This document shows, one piece after another, positions 8,044 through 16,340 of a DNA stretch of 64,000 nucleotides (position 1 is the stretch's first letter; each line of letters begins with the position of its first letter). The notes under the pieces were generated by a model that saw only the letters and a program-made list of their open reading frames with translations, did no database searches and was not told the origin of the DNA. The stretch comes from Paenibacillus glycanilyticus (GTDB lineage: Bacteria; Bacillota; Bacilli; Paenibacillales; Paenibacillaceae). The stretch lies in assembly GCF_030161375.1 (NCBI RefSeq), contig NZ_BSSQ01000012.1, forward strand, positions 44,487 to 108,486. Direction: 5' to 3'. A program made the position numbers and the translations under genes.

Positions 8044-9492
8044 ATGTCCAAGGATAAACAGTTTGTTACTGAAATTACGCCGCAAGGCGAGGATTTTTCG
8101 AGATGGTATATCGATGTCATTAAAAAAGCGGAGCTCATGGACTATTCGCCGGTTCGCGGTTGTATTGTGTTCCGTCCGGAAGGTTATGAGCTTTGGGAAA
8201 ACATCCAGCGCGATCTGGATCGCCGTTTCAAGGAAACCGGTCACCGCAACGCTTATTTCCCGCTCTTTATTCCGGAGAGCTTTTTCCAGAAGGAGAAAGA
8301 GCATGTCGAAGGCTTTAATCCAGAGCTGCCATGGGTAACCGAAGCGGCTGGCGAGAAGCTGGAAGAACGTCTGGCGATTCGTCCGACCTCGGAAACGATG
8401 TTTGGGCATATGTATGCGAAATGGATTCAATCTTATCGCGATTTGCCGCTTCTGATTAATCAGTGGGCAAACGTTGTCCGTTGGGAGAAGCGTACGCTTC
8501 CTTTCCTCCGCACAAGCGAGTTCTTGTGGCAGGAAGGCCATACGGCTCATGAGACCGAAGACGAAGCTCGCGAAGAAACGATGAAGATGCTTACGGTTTA
8601 CCGTGAATTCGTTGAAGAATTCCTCGCGATTCCGGTTATCGAAGGCGAGAAGACACCTTCGGAGCGTTTTGCGGGAGCGGTTAACACGTACTCCATCGAA
8701 GCGATGATGAAGGACGGCAAAGCCGTTCAAGCAGGTACTTCCCACTATTTGGGTACAAAATTCGCGGTCGCTTTCGATATCAAATATTTGGACCGCGAGA
8801 ATACGCTACAATTCGCTCATACCACATCTTGGGGCGTGAGTACTCGTCTGATTGGTGCTATGATTATGGTTCACGGTGACGACCGAGGTCTGGCTTTGCC
8901 GCCGAAGGTTGCACCTACCCAAGTGATTATGATTCCAATCGGTCCGGCCAAAACCCGTGAACAAGTTGTTGGCCGAGTAGACGAGCTTCATGCAGAATTG
9001 AAAAAAGCCGGCATCCGCGTAAAAGTGGACGATCGATCGGACGTTAGTCCAGGCTGGAAATTCAACGAATACGAGATGCGCGGCGTTCCGCTTCGTTTGG
9101 AACTTGGACCTCGCGACATGGAGAATGGACAAGTCGTTCTTGTTTCGCGCGTCAGCGGCGAGAAACGCATCGTCCGTCAGGATAACCTGATTGCGGAAGT
9201 AGAGTCGATGCTTGCCGATATTCAGCGCGATATGTATGAGAAAGCGAAGAAATTCCGCGAAGACAATTTCTACGATGTAGAAACGCTGGACGAGATGAAA
9301 ACTTCGATGGAAGAAAAACGTGGATTTGTATTAGCCGGCTGGTGCGGTTCCGCAGCTTGCGAGAAGCAAGTGAAGGAAGAAACAGGCGCAACAAGCCGCA
9401 ACATTCCATTCGAACCGGAGAAGAAGAAGAGCAAATGTCTCGTATGCGGTGATCATGCGGAGCACACGGTCGTTTTTGCACGTGCCTACTAA
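8044..9492 (+). CDS. proS: Prolyl-tRNA synthetase, short eukaryote/archaea-like type
   Basis: ProRS charges tRNA-Pro with proline. The 482-residue product is a class II synthetase with catalytic motifs in RGCIVFRPEGYELWE (motif 1 area), VRWEKRTLPFLRTSEFLWQEGH (motif 2 area, about residue 153) and the anticodon domain after ~280. It lacks the ~180-residue editing insertion of the bacterial ProRS type. It ends with a zinc-binding C-terminal domain (CGSAACEKQ, then CLVCGDHAEH) and a terminal Tyr, marks of the eukaryote/archaea-like form. B. subtilis carries the long bacterial type at this same locus between rasP and polC, so this looks like replacement in place. Other Bacillus species carry both forms elsewhere. 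Confidence 0.96.
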   Translation: MSKDKQFVTEITPQGEDFSRWYIDVIKKAELMDYSPVRGCIVFRPEGYELWENIQRDLDRRFKETGHRNAYFPLFIPESFFQKEKEHVEGFNPELPWVTEAAGEKLEERLAIRPTSETMFGHMYAKWIQSYRDLPLLINQWANVVRWEKRTLPFLRTSEFLWQEGHTAHETEDEAREETMKMLTVYREFVEEFLAIPVIEGEKTPSERFAGAVNTYSIEAMMKDGKAVQAGTSHYLGTKFAVAFDIKYLDRENTLQFAHTTSWGVSTRLIGAMIMVHGDDRGLALPPKVAPTQVIMIPIGPAKTREQVVGRVDELHAELKKAGIRVKVDDRSDVSPGWKFNEYEMRGVPLRLELGPRDMENGQVVLVSRVSGEKRIVRQDNLIAEVESMLADIQRDMYEKAKKFREDNFYDVETLDEMKTSMEEKRGFVLAGWCGSAACEKQVKEETGATSRNIPFEPEKKKSKCLVCGDHAEHTVVFARAY

Positions 9493-9535
9493 ATAGCATC
9501 GATCGGATTGGATCGTACAGGAGTGATTGATTGCC

Positions 9536-12500
9536 ATGAGCCAAACCGGAGACAACCGGCAGCGCTTTGAGCTGCTTATGCAGCAAGCTGGCCTGCCGCT
9601 CGAAATTATAAATTCCTATTACAAAGACGGGTTTATCGAACAAGTCGTTGTAGGGAAAAGCAACAGAAAATGGACGTTTTGCATTCGCAAAACGTCTTTA
9701 GTTCCTTATAAAGCCTTTATGGCGCTGACTCAAGCGGTAAATATGAAGTTCGCCCATATTGCGGAAACTTCGTTTAAGCTGATTTACGACCAAACCTTGC
9801 CTGGTGCCGACATTGCCCGCGAATATTGGCCTTTGTTCCTGGAATGGGTGCAGCTGGAGAACGCGTCGGTTAACGGATGGTTGTCCAAAGCCGGCATGGA
9901 GCCGACTAACGATATGATCACGGTCTCGCTCCTCGACGGCATGGGACTTGAGCTTGCCAAGAAGAAGAAGATCGATGAAGCGATCAGCAGCTTTTATGAA
10001 CGTACATTTGACCGGAATTACCGGGTTAAGCTGGAAGTTGGCGAACAAGCCCGACCGGATGTTTATGAGGAATTCCAGCAGAAGCGGGAGCAAGCCGAGC
10101 GCGAAGCTGTCATCCAGATTATGGAAAGCGTTGCTGAAGCAAACGACGCTGACGGTGACGAGGAACCGGTTAAGCTGGCGATGGGGTACGACATCAGGGA
10201 CGAGCCAACTCCGCTTATGAACATTCGGGAAGAAGAGAAGAAAGTTACGGTTCAAGGCGCTGTATTTGGTCTTGAGGTGAAAGAACTTCGTAACGGCATG
10301 ACGTTGTTTACCTTCAACGTAACGGATTTCACGGATTCTATGATGATGAAGATGTTCGCCAAGAATAAGGAAGACGTGAAGATTTTAAGCCTCCTCTCGA
10401 ACGGCAAATGGGTGAAGGTAAGAGGCAAGGTCGATTACGACCGCTTTATGCAAGAGCCTGAGCTAGTGATGATTCCGAACGATCTTCAGGAGATCTCATC
10501 TCCGCCTGACCGTAAGGACAATGCAGAGGAAAAACGGGTAGAATTCCATCTTCATTCCACGATGAGCGCGATGGACGCGGTAACTCCGATTGGCGAATAT
10601 GTGAAGATGGCCTCCAAATGGGGTCATAAAGCAATAGCCATTACCGATCATAGCAATATTCATTGTTATCCCGAAGCATTTAAAGCCGCGAAAAAGAACG
10701 GTATTCAAGTCTTGTTCGGACTAGAAGCCAATGTCGTAAATGATGCGGTACCGATGGTTTTGAACTCGCGCGAAGCTGCATTGGCAACTTCCGAATATAT
10801 TGTTTTCGATATAGAGACAACAGGCTTATCTATTATAAATAATAAAATTATCGAGCTTGCGGGCGTCAAAATGCGGGAAGGCAAGGAAATCGATCGGTTC
10901 TCCACCTTTATTAATCCGCACGAGAAAATTCCTTATCATATCCAACAATTGACCAACATCAATGATGATATGGTTAAGGATGCGCCGGAGCTTGAACCTA
11001 AACTGCGGGAATTTATCGATTTTATCGGCGATACCATTCTCGTGGCGCACAATGCCAGATTCGATATTGGATTCATTCAAGCTAACTTGAAGTCGATCGG
11101 CATGCCGGATATTACGAATCCCGTTCTTGATACGTTGGAATTGGCAAGATTCTTACATCCGACGATGAAGAATCACCGTCTTAATACTTTATCTGCTAAA
11201 TATAAAGTTTCACTGGACAACCATCACCGCGCCGTAGACGACTCGGTTGCGCTTGGCGGCGTACTATTCGGACTTATTAATGATGCGGCAGAACGCAATA
11301 TTACAGGTCTTCATCAATTAAATGATTATGTTGGTCTTGATATTTCCAACTCCAGGCCATTCCATTGCAATATTTACGCGCTAAATGCCGCAGGCAAGAA
11401 AAATCTGTTCAAGATGGTATCCATCTCGCATACGGAACATTTCAAACGGGTTGCTTGTATTCCAAAGAGCAAGCTGGTTGATATGCGCGAAGGCATACTG
11501 GTCATCTCGGGTTGCGAGAAAGGCGAGTTCTTCGAGACCGTGCTCAATAAGTCTTACGAAGAAGCGCTTGAGATTGCCCGTTTCTATGACGCTCTGGAAA
11601 TTCAGCCGATCGACTTCTATATGCATCTAGTCGACAAAGGGCTTGTTGGCAGCCGTGCCGAAATCGAGCAGGCCATGCGCCGTATTTGCGAGATTGGCGA
11701 TGAGCTTGGCAAGCCGGTAATTGCAACCGGCAATGTCCATTATTTGAACCCGCGGGACAAGCTGTACCGCGATATCGCGATTCATGGCATTACAGGATTC
11801 AGTCCGCTTAAGGATATTCGGAAGCCCGATGCCCATCTGCGTACCACGGACGAGATGCTTCGCGAATTTGCTTTTCTCGGCGAGGCGCGCGCGTACGAAG
11901 TGGTTGTGAAAAACACGGTAGAACTAGCGGACCGGTTCGAGCCGTTTGATATGTTCCCGGATCAACTGTTTACTCCGATAATTGAAGGGGCAGAGGAAGA
12001 AATCCGGAATACCTGTTATGACACGGCTAAATCCATGTACGGGGAAGACCTTCCGCAGGTTGTTATTGACCGGTTGGAGAAGGAGCTTGTACCGATTATT
12101 AAATTCGGTTTCTCCGCCAACTACCTCATTTCGGAGAAGCTTGTTAAGAAATCCAATGCCGACGGCTATCTCGTAGGTTCGCGGGGATCGGTAGGCTCTT
12201 CTGTCGTTGCTACCTTCCTTGGCATATCCGAGGTTAATCCGTTGCCTGCGCATTATCTATGCAAGAATTCGGAATGCCGGCATAGCGAATGGTTTCTCGA
12301 CGGTAGTGTCCCAAGCGGATTTGACTTGCCGGACAAAAATTGCCCGAATTGCAATTTGCCGATGAAAGGCGAAGGACAAGATATTCCGTTCGAAACTTTC
12401 CTTGGTTTCAAAGGCGATAAAGTTCCCGATATTGACCTTAACTTCTCTGGTGAGTATCAGCCGACGGCGCATAACTTTACGAAGATTATGTTCGGCGACA

Positions 12501-13849
12501 AGTGCGTATTCCGTGCCGGCACGATCGGTACGGTAGCCGAGAAGACGGGATACGGGTTTGCGAGAAAGTACGCGGAGGATCATAGTAAAACTTGGCGAGG
12601 CGCCGAGCTGAACAGGCTGGCTTCCGGGGTAACCGGCGTTAAACGGAGTACTGGCCAGCATCCGGGCGGTATTGTGGTAGTTCCAAACTATATGGAAGTC
12701 GAAGACATCACTCCCGTGCAATACCCGGCGGATGATATGAATGCCGAGTGGAAAACGACGCATTTCGATTATCATGCCTTTGAAGCGAATCTGCTCAAAC
12801 TCGATATTTTGGGTCATGACGACCCGACGATGATGAGGATGCTTCAGGATTTGACTGGCGTTGATCCAACGACTATCCCGATGAATGATCCGAAAGTAAT
12901 GAGCATGTTTAACTCAACCAAAGCTCTTGAAGTATCGCCGGAGAAGATTCGCACCCCGGTGGCAACATACGGCGTACCGGAGATGGGAACGAAGTTCGTG
13001 CGGCAAATGCTTCAAGAGACGCAACCTTCGTCATTTGCCGACTTGCTGCAGATCTCGGGGTTGTCCCACGGTACGGGCGTTTGGCTTGGCAACGCGCAGG
13101 AACTGATCAAGAAAGGTACTTGCAACATCAAGACGGTTATCGGTTGCCGTGACGACATCATGCTTTATTTGATCTACAAAGCAGGTATGGATGCCGGACT
13201 TGCGTTCAAGATTACGGAAAGCGTGCGTAAAGGTAAAGGCCTGACGCCGGAATGGATCGAAGAGATGAAGCGATGCAAGGTGCCGGCTTGGTACATTGAC
13301 TCTTGTCTGCGGATCGAGTACATGTTCCCGAAAGCGCATGCCGCCGCTTATGTTATTTCCGCGGTCCGGACCGCTTACTTCAAATTGTATTATCCGATTT
13401 ATTATTATGCGACGTATTTCTCGGTACGCGCGGAGGACTTTGATCTCGAATTGCTCTGCCAAGGGTATGACGCCATTCAGAAGAGAATTATCGAGATTGA
13501 AGACAAAGGTTTTAACGCAACGACCAAAGAGAAGAACAGCATTGCCTTGCTTGAGATGGCACTCGAAATGACTGCGAGAGGCTTCTCGTTTAAGCCGATT
13601 GACTTGTACCGGTCGGAAGCAACCAAATTCATCGTTGACGGAGAATCGCTCATTCCTCCGTTCTCGGCAATTGGCGGGATCGGCGACAATGCGGCGCGCA
13701 ACATCGCGGCCGCCAAGGATTCGGGCGAGTTCTTGTCCATCGAGGATTTCCAGCAAAGATCGAAGGCAAGTAAGACCATTATCGAGGTATTAACGGGGAT
13801 GGGCTGCTTCCGCGGACTGCCGGAATCCAACCAACTGTCATTGTTTTAA
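9536..13849 (+). CDS. polC: DNA polymerase III PolC-type alpha subunit
   Basis: PolC is the main replicative polymerase of low-GC Gram-positives and carries its own 3'-5' proofreading exonuclease. The 1437-residue product matches the usual length. It has an N-terminal domain, an OB fold near residue 235, a PHP domain starting at VEFHLHSTMSAMDA (~335) that is split by the exonuclease (VFDIETTGLS, ~423), and a zinc finger (CKNSECRHSEW and CPNC, ~905-945). The palm acidic residues lie in PDIDLNFSGEYQ (~964), with the finger region around GTIGTVAEKTGYGFARKY. ATG 9536 is preferred, though an in-frame TTG at 9527 is also near the AGGAG at 9519-9523. Confidence 0.98.
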   Translation: MSQTGDNRQRFELLMQQAGLPLEIINSYYKDGFIEQVVVGKSNRKWTFCIRKTSLVPYKAFMALTQAVNMKFAHIAETSFKLIYDQTLPGADIAREYWPLFLEWVQLENASVNGWLSKAGMEPTNDMITVSLLDGMGLELAKKKKIDEAISSFYERTFDRNYRVKLEVGEQARPDVYEEFQQKREQAEREAVIQIMESVAEANDADGDEEPVKLAMGYDIRDEPTPLMNIREEEKKVTVQGAVFGLEVKELRNGMTLFTFNVTDFTDSMMMKMFAKNKEDVKILSLLSNGKWVKVRGKVDYDRFMQEPELVMIPNDLQEISSPPDRKDNAEEKRVEFHLHSTMSAMDAVTPIGEYVKMASKWGHKAIAITDHSNIHCYPEAFKAAKKNGIQVLFGLEANVVNDAVPMVLNSREAALATSEYIVFDIETTGLSIINNKIIELAGVKMREGKEIDRFSTFINPHEKIPYHIQQLTNINDDMVKDAPELEPKLREFIDFIGDTILVAHNARFDIGFIQANLKSIGMPDITNPVLDTLELARFLHPTMKNHRLNTLSAKYKVSLDNHHRAVDDSVALGGVLFGLINDAAERNITGLHQLNDYVGLDISNSRPFHCNIYALNAAGKKNLFKMVSISHTEHFKRVACIPKSKLVDMREGILVISGCEKGEFFETVLNKSYEEALEIARFYDALEIQPIDFYMHLVDKGLVGSRAEIEQAMRRICEIGDELGKPVIATGNVHYLNPRDKLYRDIAIHGITGFSPLKDIRKPDAHLRTTDEMLREFAFLGEARAYEVVVKNTVELADRFEPFDMFPDQLFTPIIEGAEEEIRNTCYDTAKSMYGEDLPQVVIDRLEKELVPIIKFGFSANYLISEKLVKKSNADGYLVGSRGSVGSSVVATFLGISEVNPLPAHYLCKNSECRHSEWFLDGSVPSGFDLPDKNCPNCNLPMKGEGQDIPFETFLGFKGDKVPDIDLNFSGEYQPTAHNFTKIMFGDKCVFRAGTIGTVAEKTGYGFARKYAEDHSKTWRGAELNRLASGVTGVKRSTGQHPGGIVVVPNYMEVEDITPVQYPADDMNAEWKTTHFDYHAFEANLLKLDILGHDDPTMMRMLQDLTGVDPTTIPMNDPKVMSMFNSTKALEVSPEKIRTPVATYGVPEMGTKFVRQMLQETQPSSFADLLQISGLSHGTGVWLGNAQELIKKGTCNIKTVIGCRDDIMLYLIYKAGMDAGLAFKITESVRKGKGLTPEWIEEMKRCKVPAWYIDSCLRIEYMFPKAHAAAYVISAVRTAYFKLYYPIYYYATYFSVRAEDFDLELLCQGYDAIQKRIIEIEDKGFNATTKEKNSIALLEMALEMTARGFSFKPIDLYRSEATKFIVDGESLIPPFSAIGGIGDNAARNIAAAKDSGEFLSIEDFQQRSKASKTIIEVLTGMGCFRGLPESNQLSLF

Positions 13850-13873
13850 ACTTGACAGGCTAGAAAACATTTC

Positions 13874-13902
13874 TTGTCACCCCTATGCGGTTATGATATA
13901 AT
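13874..13902 (+). promoter_or_regulatory. Sigma-A promoter of the rimP-nusA-infB operon
   Basis: TTGTCA at 13874-13879 and TATAAT at 13897-13902 are 17 bp apart, with TG one base before the -10 (extended -10). This is one of the best promoters in the window and drives the whole nusA-infB cluster. Confidence 0.8.
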
Positions 13903-13938
13903 TTTTGTGGCAATGATGTGGATAGAGACTTGAAGCAG

Positions 13939-13958
13939 AGAGTGGGGAAACCCACTCT
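13939..13958 (+). promoter_or_regulatory. GNRA-capped hairpin in the rimP leader
   Basis: AGAGTGGG and CCCACTCT form a perfect 8-bp stem closed by a GAAA tetraloop. It lies in the roughly 130-nt leader before rimP with only a weak T-run. NusA is known to act on terminators in its own leaders, so attenuation here is plausible. Confidence 0.5.
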
Positions 13959-14036
13959 TTACGTTTTGTAAACGGCTTTTTTCATATACGAAAGTGGCTG
14001 ATTTCAGGCGTATGAAGAAACAGGAGGTTACACCGA

Positions 14037-14498
14037 TTGAGCACATCCAAAATCAAAACCGTCGTTGAGGCTATGCTTACGCCGTTCCTCAACAGCAATG
14101 GATTTGAACTTGTTGATATTGAGTACGTCAAGGAAGGCAGTAATTACTTCCTTCGTGTGTTCGTGGACAAGGAAGGCGGCATCGATATAGACGAATGCGG
14201 CAAAATCAGCGAATTTTTGAGCGAGGAATTGGATAAGAACGATCCGGTCTCCGATGCATACTTCTTGGAAGTATCATCTCCGGGGGCGGAACGTCCACTT
14301 AAGAAGCCGGAAGATGTTCGCAAGGCAGTTGGTAAGCATGTTTACATAACGACTTACGAGCCAATTGACGGTTCTAAGGAATTTGAAGGGCAGCTTACGG
14401 CGTTTGACGGCGAGCAGGCTACTGTGAAAATCGGCAAAAAAGAACATATCATTCCTTATGCCAAGGTCGCGAGCGCGCGTCTTGCGATTGTGTTCTAA
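14037..14498 (+). CDS. rimP: Ribosome maturation factor RimP
   Basis: RimP helps assemble the 30S subunit. The 153-residue product has the alpha/beta N-terminal domain with [23 protein letters not shown] (visible around residues 20-43) and the SPGAERPL motif near residue 80, followed by a C-terminal SH3-like barrel. The start is TTG at 14037, set by CAGGAGGTTAC. It opens the operon with nusA 37 bp downstream. Confidence 0.95.
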   Translation: MSTSKIKTVVEAMLTPFLNSNGFELVDIEYVKEGSNYFLRVFVDKEGGIDIDECGKISEFLSEELDKNDPVSDAYFLEVSSPGAERPLKKPEDVRKAVGKHVYITTYEPIDGSKEFEGQLTAFDGEQATVKIGKKEHIIPYAKVASARLAIVF

Positions 14499-14535
14499 AT
14501 AGCGGTTTATTTTTGAAAGGGGGAACTCCATTCCA

Positions 14536-15633
14536 ATGAGCATGGATTTTATTGAAGCATTGTCGGAAATCGAGAGGGATAAAGGGATTGCAAAGGAAGT
14601 GCTGTTAGAAGCGATTGAAGCGGCTTTGATATCTAGCTACAAACGCAACTTCAACACAGCGCAAAATGTTCGCGTGGACATTAACCGCCATAGCGGCGTT
14701 ATTAAAGTATACGCTCGTAAGAACGTTGTAGACGAAGTGCTCGACCCGCGTCTTGAAATTACAGTTGACGCGGCACGCGAGATTAACCCTCACTACCAGT
14801 TGGATGATATCGCGGACATCGAAGTTACGCCTCGCGACTTCGGCCGGATTGCAGCGCAAACCGCGAAGCAGGTCGTTACGCAGCGTATCCGTGAAGCGGA
14901 GCGCGGTTTGATCTACAACGCTTTTATTGATAAAGAAGAAGACATCGTGAACGGTATCGTGCAACGCCAAGACACGCGCAACCTGTTTGTAGATCTGGGT
15001 AAAGTAGAGGCGGTACTTCCGCTTACGGAGCTTATGCCAACGGACAAATTCAAACACGGCGACCGCGTGAAGTCGTATATTACGAAGGTAGAGAACACGA
15101 CGAAGGGGCCGCAAATTATTTTGTCCCGTACTCATCCAGGCCTTCTGAAACGTCTCTTCGAGCTAGAAGTACCGGAGATTTACGACGGCGTTGTTGAGAT
15201 TCGTTCCGTTGCCCGCGAAGCCGGGTTCCGTTCGAAGATCGCCGTTTATTCGCGTAATGAAGAGGTTGATCCGGTTGGATCCTGCGTAGGTCCTAAGGGC
15301 ATGCGTGTACAAACTATCGTAAACGAACTCACAGGCGAGAAGATTGATATCGTCCGCTGGTCGGAGAGCGTGGAAGAATATGTGGCGAATGCGCTCAGCC
15401 CGTCGAAGGTGCTTGAGGTTATCGTATTCGAACAAGAGAAGATGGCCCGCGTCATTGTACCGGATTACCAATTGTCTCTTGCCATTGGCATCAAAGGTCA
15501 GAACGCTCGCCTTGCGGCAAAGCTGACTGGCTGGAAGATCGATATTAAGAGCGAGACGCAAGCGGAGCAGGAGTACGGCCGCGCTAAAACCTCGGCTGGC
15601 ACCATGCACCAGGATTCCGTTTCGATCGATTAA
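14536..15633 (+). CDS. nusA: Transcription termination/antitermination factor NusA
   Basis: NusA binds RNA polymerase and the nascent RNA, affecting pausing and termination. The 365-residue product has the N-terminal polymerase-binding domain (1-~125), an S1 domain (~135-200, FVDLGKVEAVLPLTE), and two KH domains, with VGPKGMRVQTIVNEL near 253 and IGIKGQNARLAAKLTGW near 318. It has no C-terminal acidic repeats, which is normal for Firmicutes. ATG 14536 follows AAAGGGGGA; an ATG two codons later is also possible. Confidence 0.97.
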   Translation: MSMDFIEALSEIERDKGIAKEVLLEAIEAALISSYKRNFNTAQNVRVDINRHSGVIKVYARKNVVDEVLDPRLEITVDAAREINPHYQLDDIADIEVTPRDFGRIAAQTAKQVVTQRIREAERGLIYNAFIDKEEDIVNGIVQRQDTRNLFVDLGKVEAVLPLTELMPTDKFKHGDRVKSYITKVENTTKGPQIILSRTHPGLLKRLFELEVPEIYDGVVEIRSVAREAGFRSKIAVYSRNEEVDPVGSCVGPKGMRVQTIVNELTGEKIDIVRWSESVEEYVANALSPSKVLEVIVFEQEKMARVIVPDYQLSLAIGIKGQNARLAAKLTGWKIDIKSETQAEQEYGRAKTSAGTMHQDSVSID

Positions 15634-15682
15634 TAGACGGCTTACATCTTGGGTCCATTAACGGGCAAAGGAGGGGTGTGCG

Positions 15683-15997
15683 GTGAGACCGAGAAAAGTG
15701 CCGCTTCGCAAGTGCGTGGCATGCCAAGAAATGAAGCCAAAGAGAGAACTCATCCGGGTTGTCCGGACACCAAACGAAGAAGTGCTTATAGACCTGACGG
15801 GGAAAAAAGCCGGTCGCGGCGCCTACTTATGCGGACAGGTCAGCTGCTTTAAGCTGGCGAAGAAGTCCAAGGCGCTCGATCGGGCATTAAAGCAAGCAGT
15901 CGGCGCCTCGATTTACGACCAGCTTGAACAGGATTTCATTGCGGTAGAGGACGAGTTTCTGGCAGGCAAGGAGCGGGAAAGCGATGAAGACGAATAA
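15683..15997 (+). CDS. rnpM: RnpM/YlxR RNA-binding protein
   Basis: YlxR-family proteins are small RNA binders of the nusA operon; the B. subtilis member was renamed RnpM as a modulator of RNase P. The 104-residue product begins RKVPLRKCVACQEMKPKREL, the conserved Cys-bearing start, and has the GRGAYLCGQVSCFKLAKK motif near residue 46. The rest is basic, with an acidic tail. It starts at GTG 15683 after AAAGGAGGGG and overlaps ylxQ by 14 bp. Confidence 0.9.
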   Translation: MRPRKVPLRKCVACQEMKPKRELIRVVRTPNEEVLIDLTGKKAGRGAYLCGQVSCFKLAKKSKALDRALKQAVGASIYDQLEQDFIAVEDEFLAGKERESDEDE

Positions 15998-16340
15998 ATT
16001 TTTATCCTCGCTCGGTATGGCCATGAGAGCCGGGAAATTGATTACTGGCGATGAAATTGTGCTCAAGGCGGTTCGTAAGGGAGAAGCGCAGTTCGTGATC
16101 CTTGCGGGCGATGCATCTCCCAACACAAAAAAGAAGTTTCGCGACAAATGCAACACCTACGGGGTACAGCTCGCCGAAGCATTTGACCGCGATCAGCTTG
16201 GAAAGGCCATTGGAAAGCCGGAACGAGTCGTACTGGCGGTAACTGACGCAAAGTTCGGAAAAATGATTGCAGGTCATCTGAGTCAAAATTCGGAGGTGGA
16301 TAATATTGAGCAAACAACAGGACAACAGCAAGGACAATAA
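15984..16340 (+). CDS. ylxQ: L7Ae-family RNA-binding protein YlxQ
   Basis: YlxQ belongs to the L7Ae/L30e/S12e family, whose members bind kink-turn RNA. The 118-residue product contains [24 protein letters not shown] near the start and [15 protein letters not shown] near residue 37, which form the family RNA-contact surface. The tail beyond residue ~95 is Gln-rich and overlaps the start of infB by 35 bp, so its last residues are constrained by the infB ribosome site. Cellular role beyond RNA binding is not known to me. Confidence 0.88.
   Translation: MKTNKFLSSLGMAMRAGKLITGDEIVLKAVRKGEAQFVILAGDASPNTKKKFRDKCNTYGVQLAEAFDRDQLGKAIGKPERVVLAVTDAKFGKMIAGHLSQNSEVDNIEQTTGQQQGQ

Noticed and set aside
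7972..8745. A 257-codon minus-strand open frame opposite rseP/proS
   Set aside because: Shadow of proS; no domain and no ribosome site.
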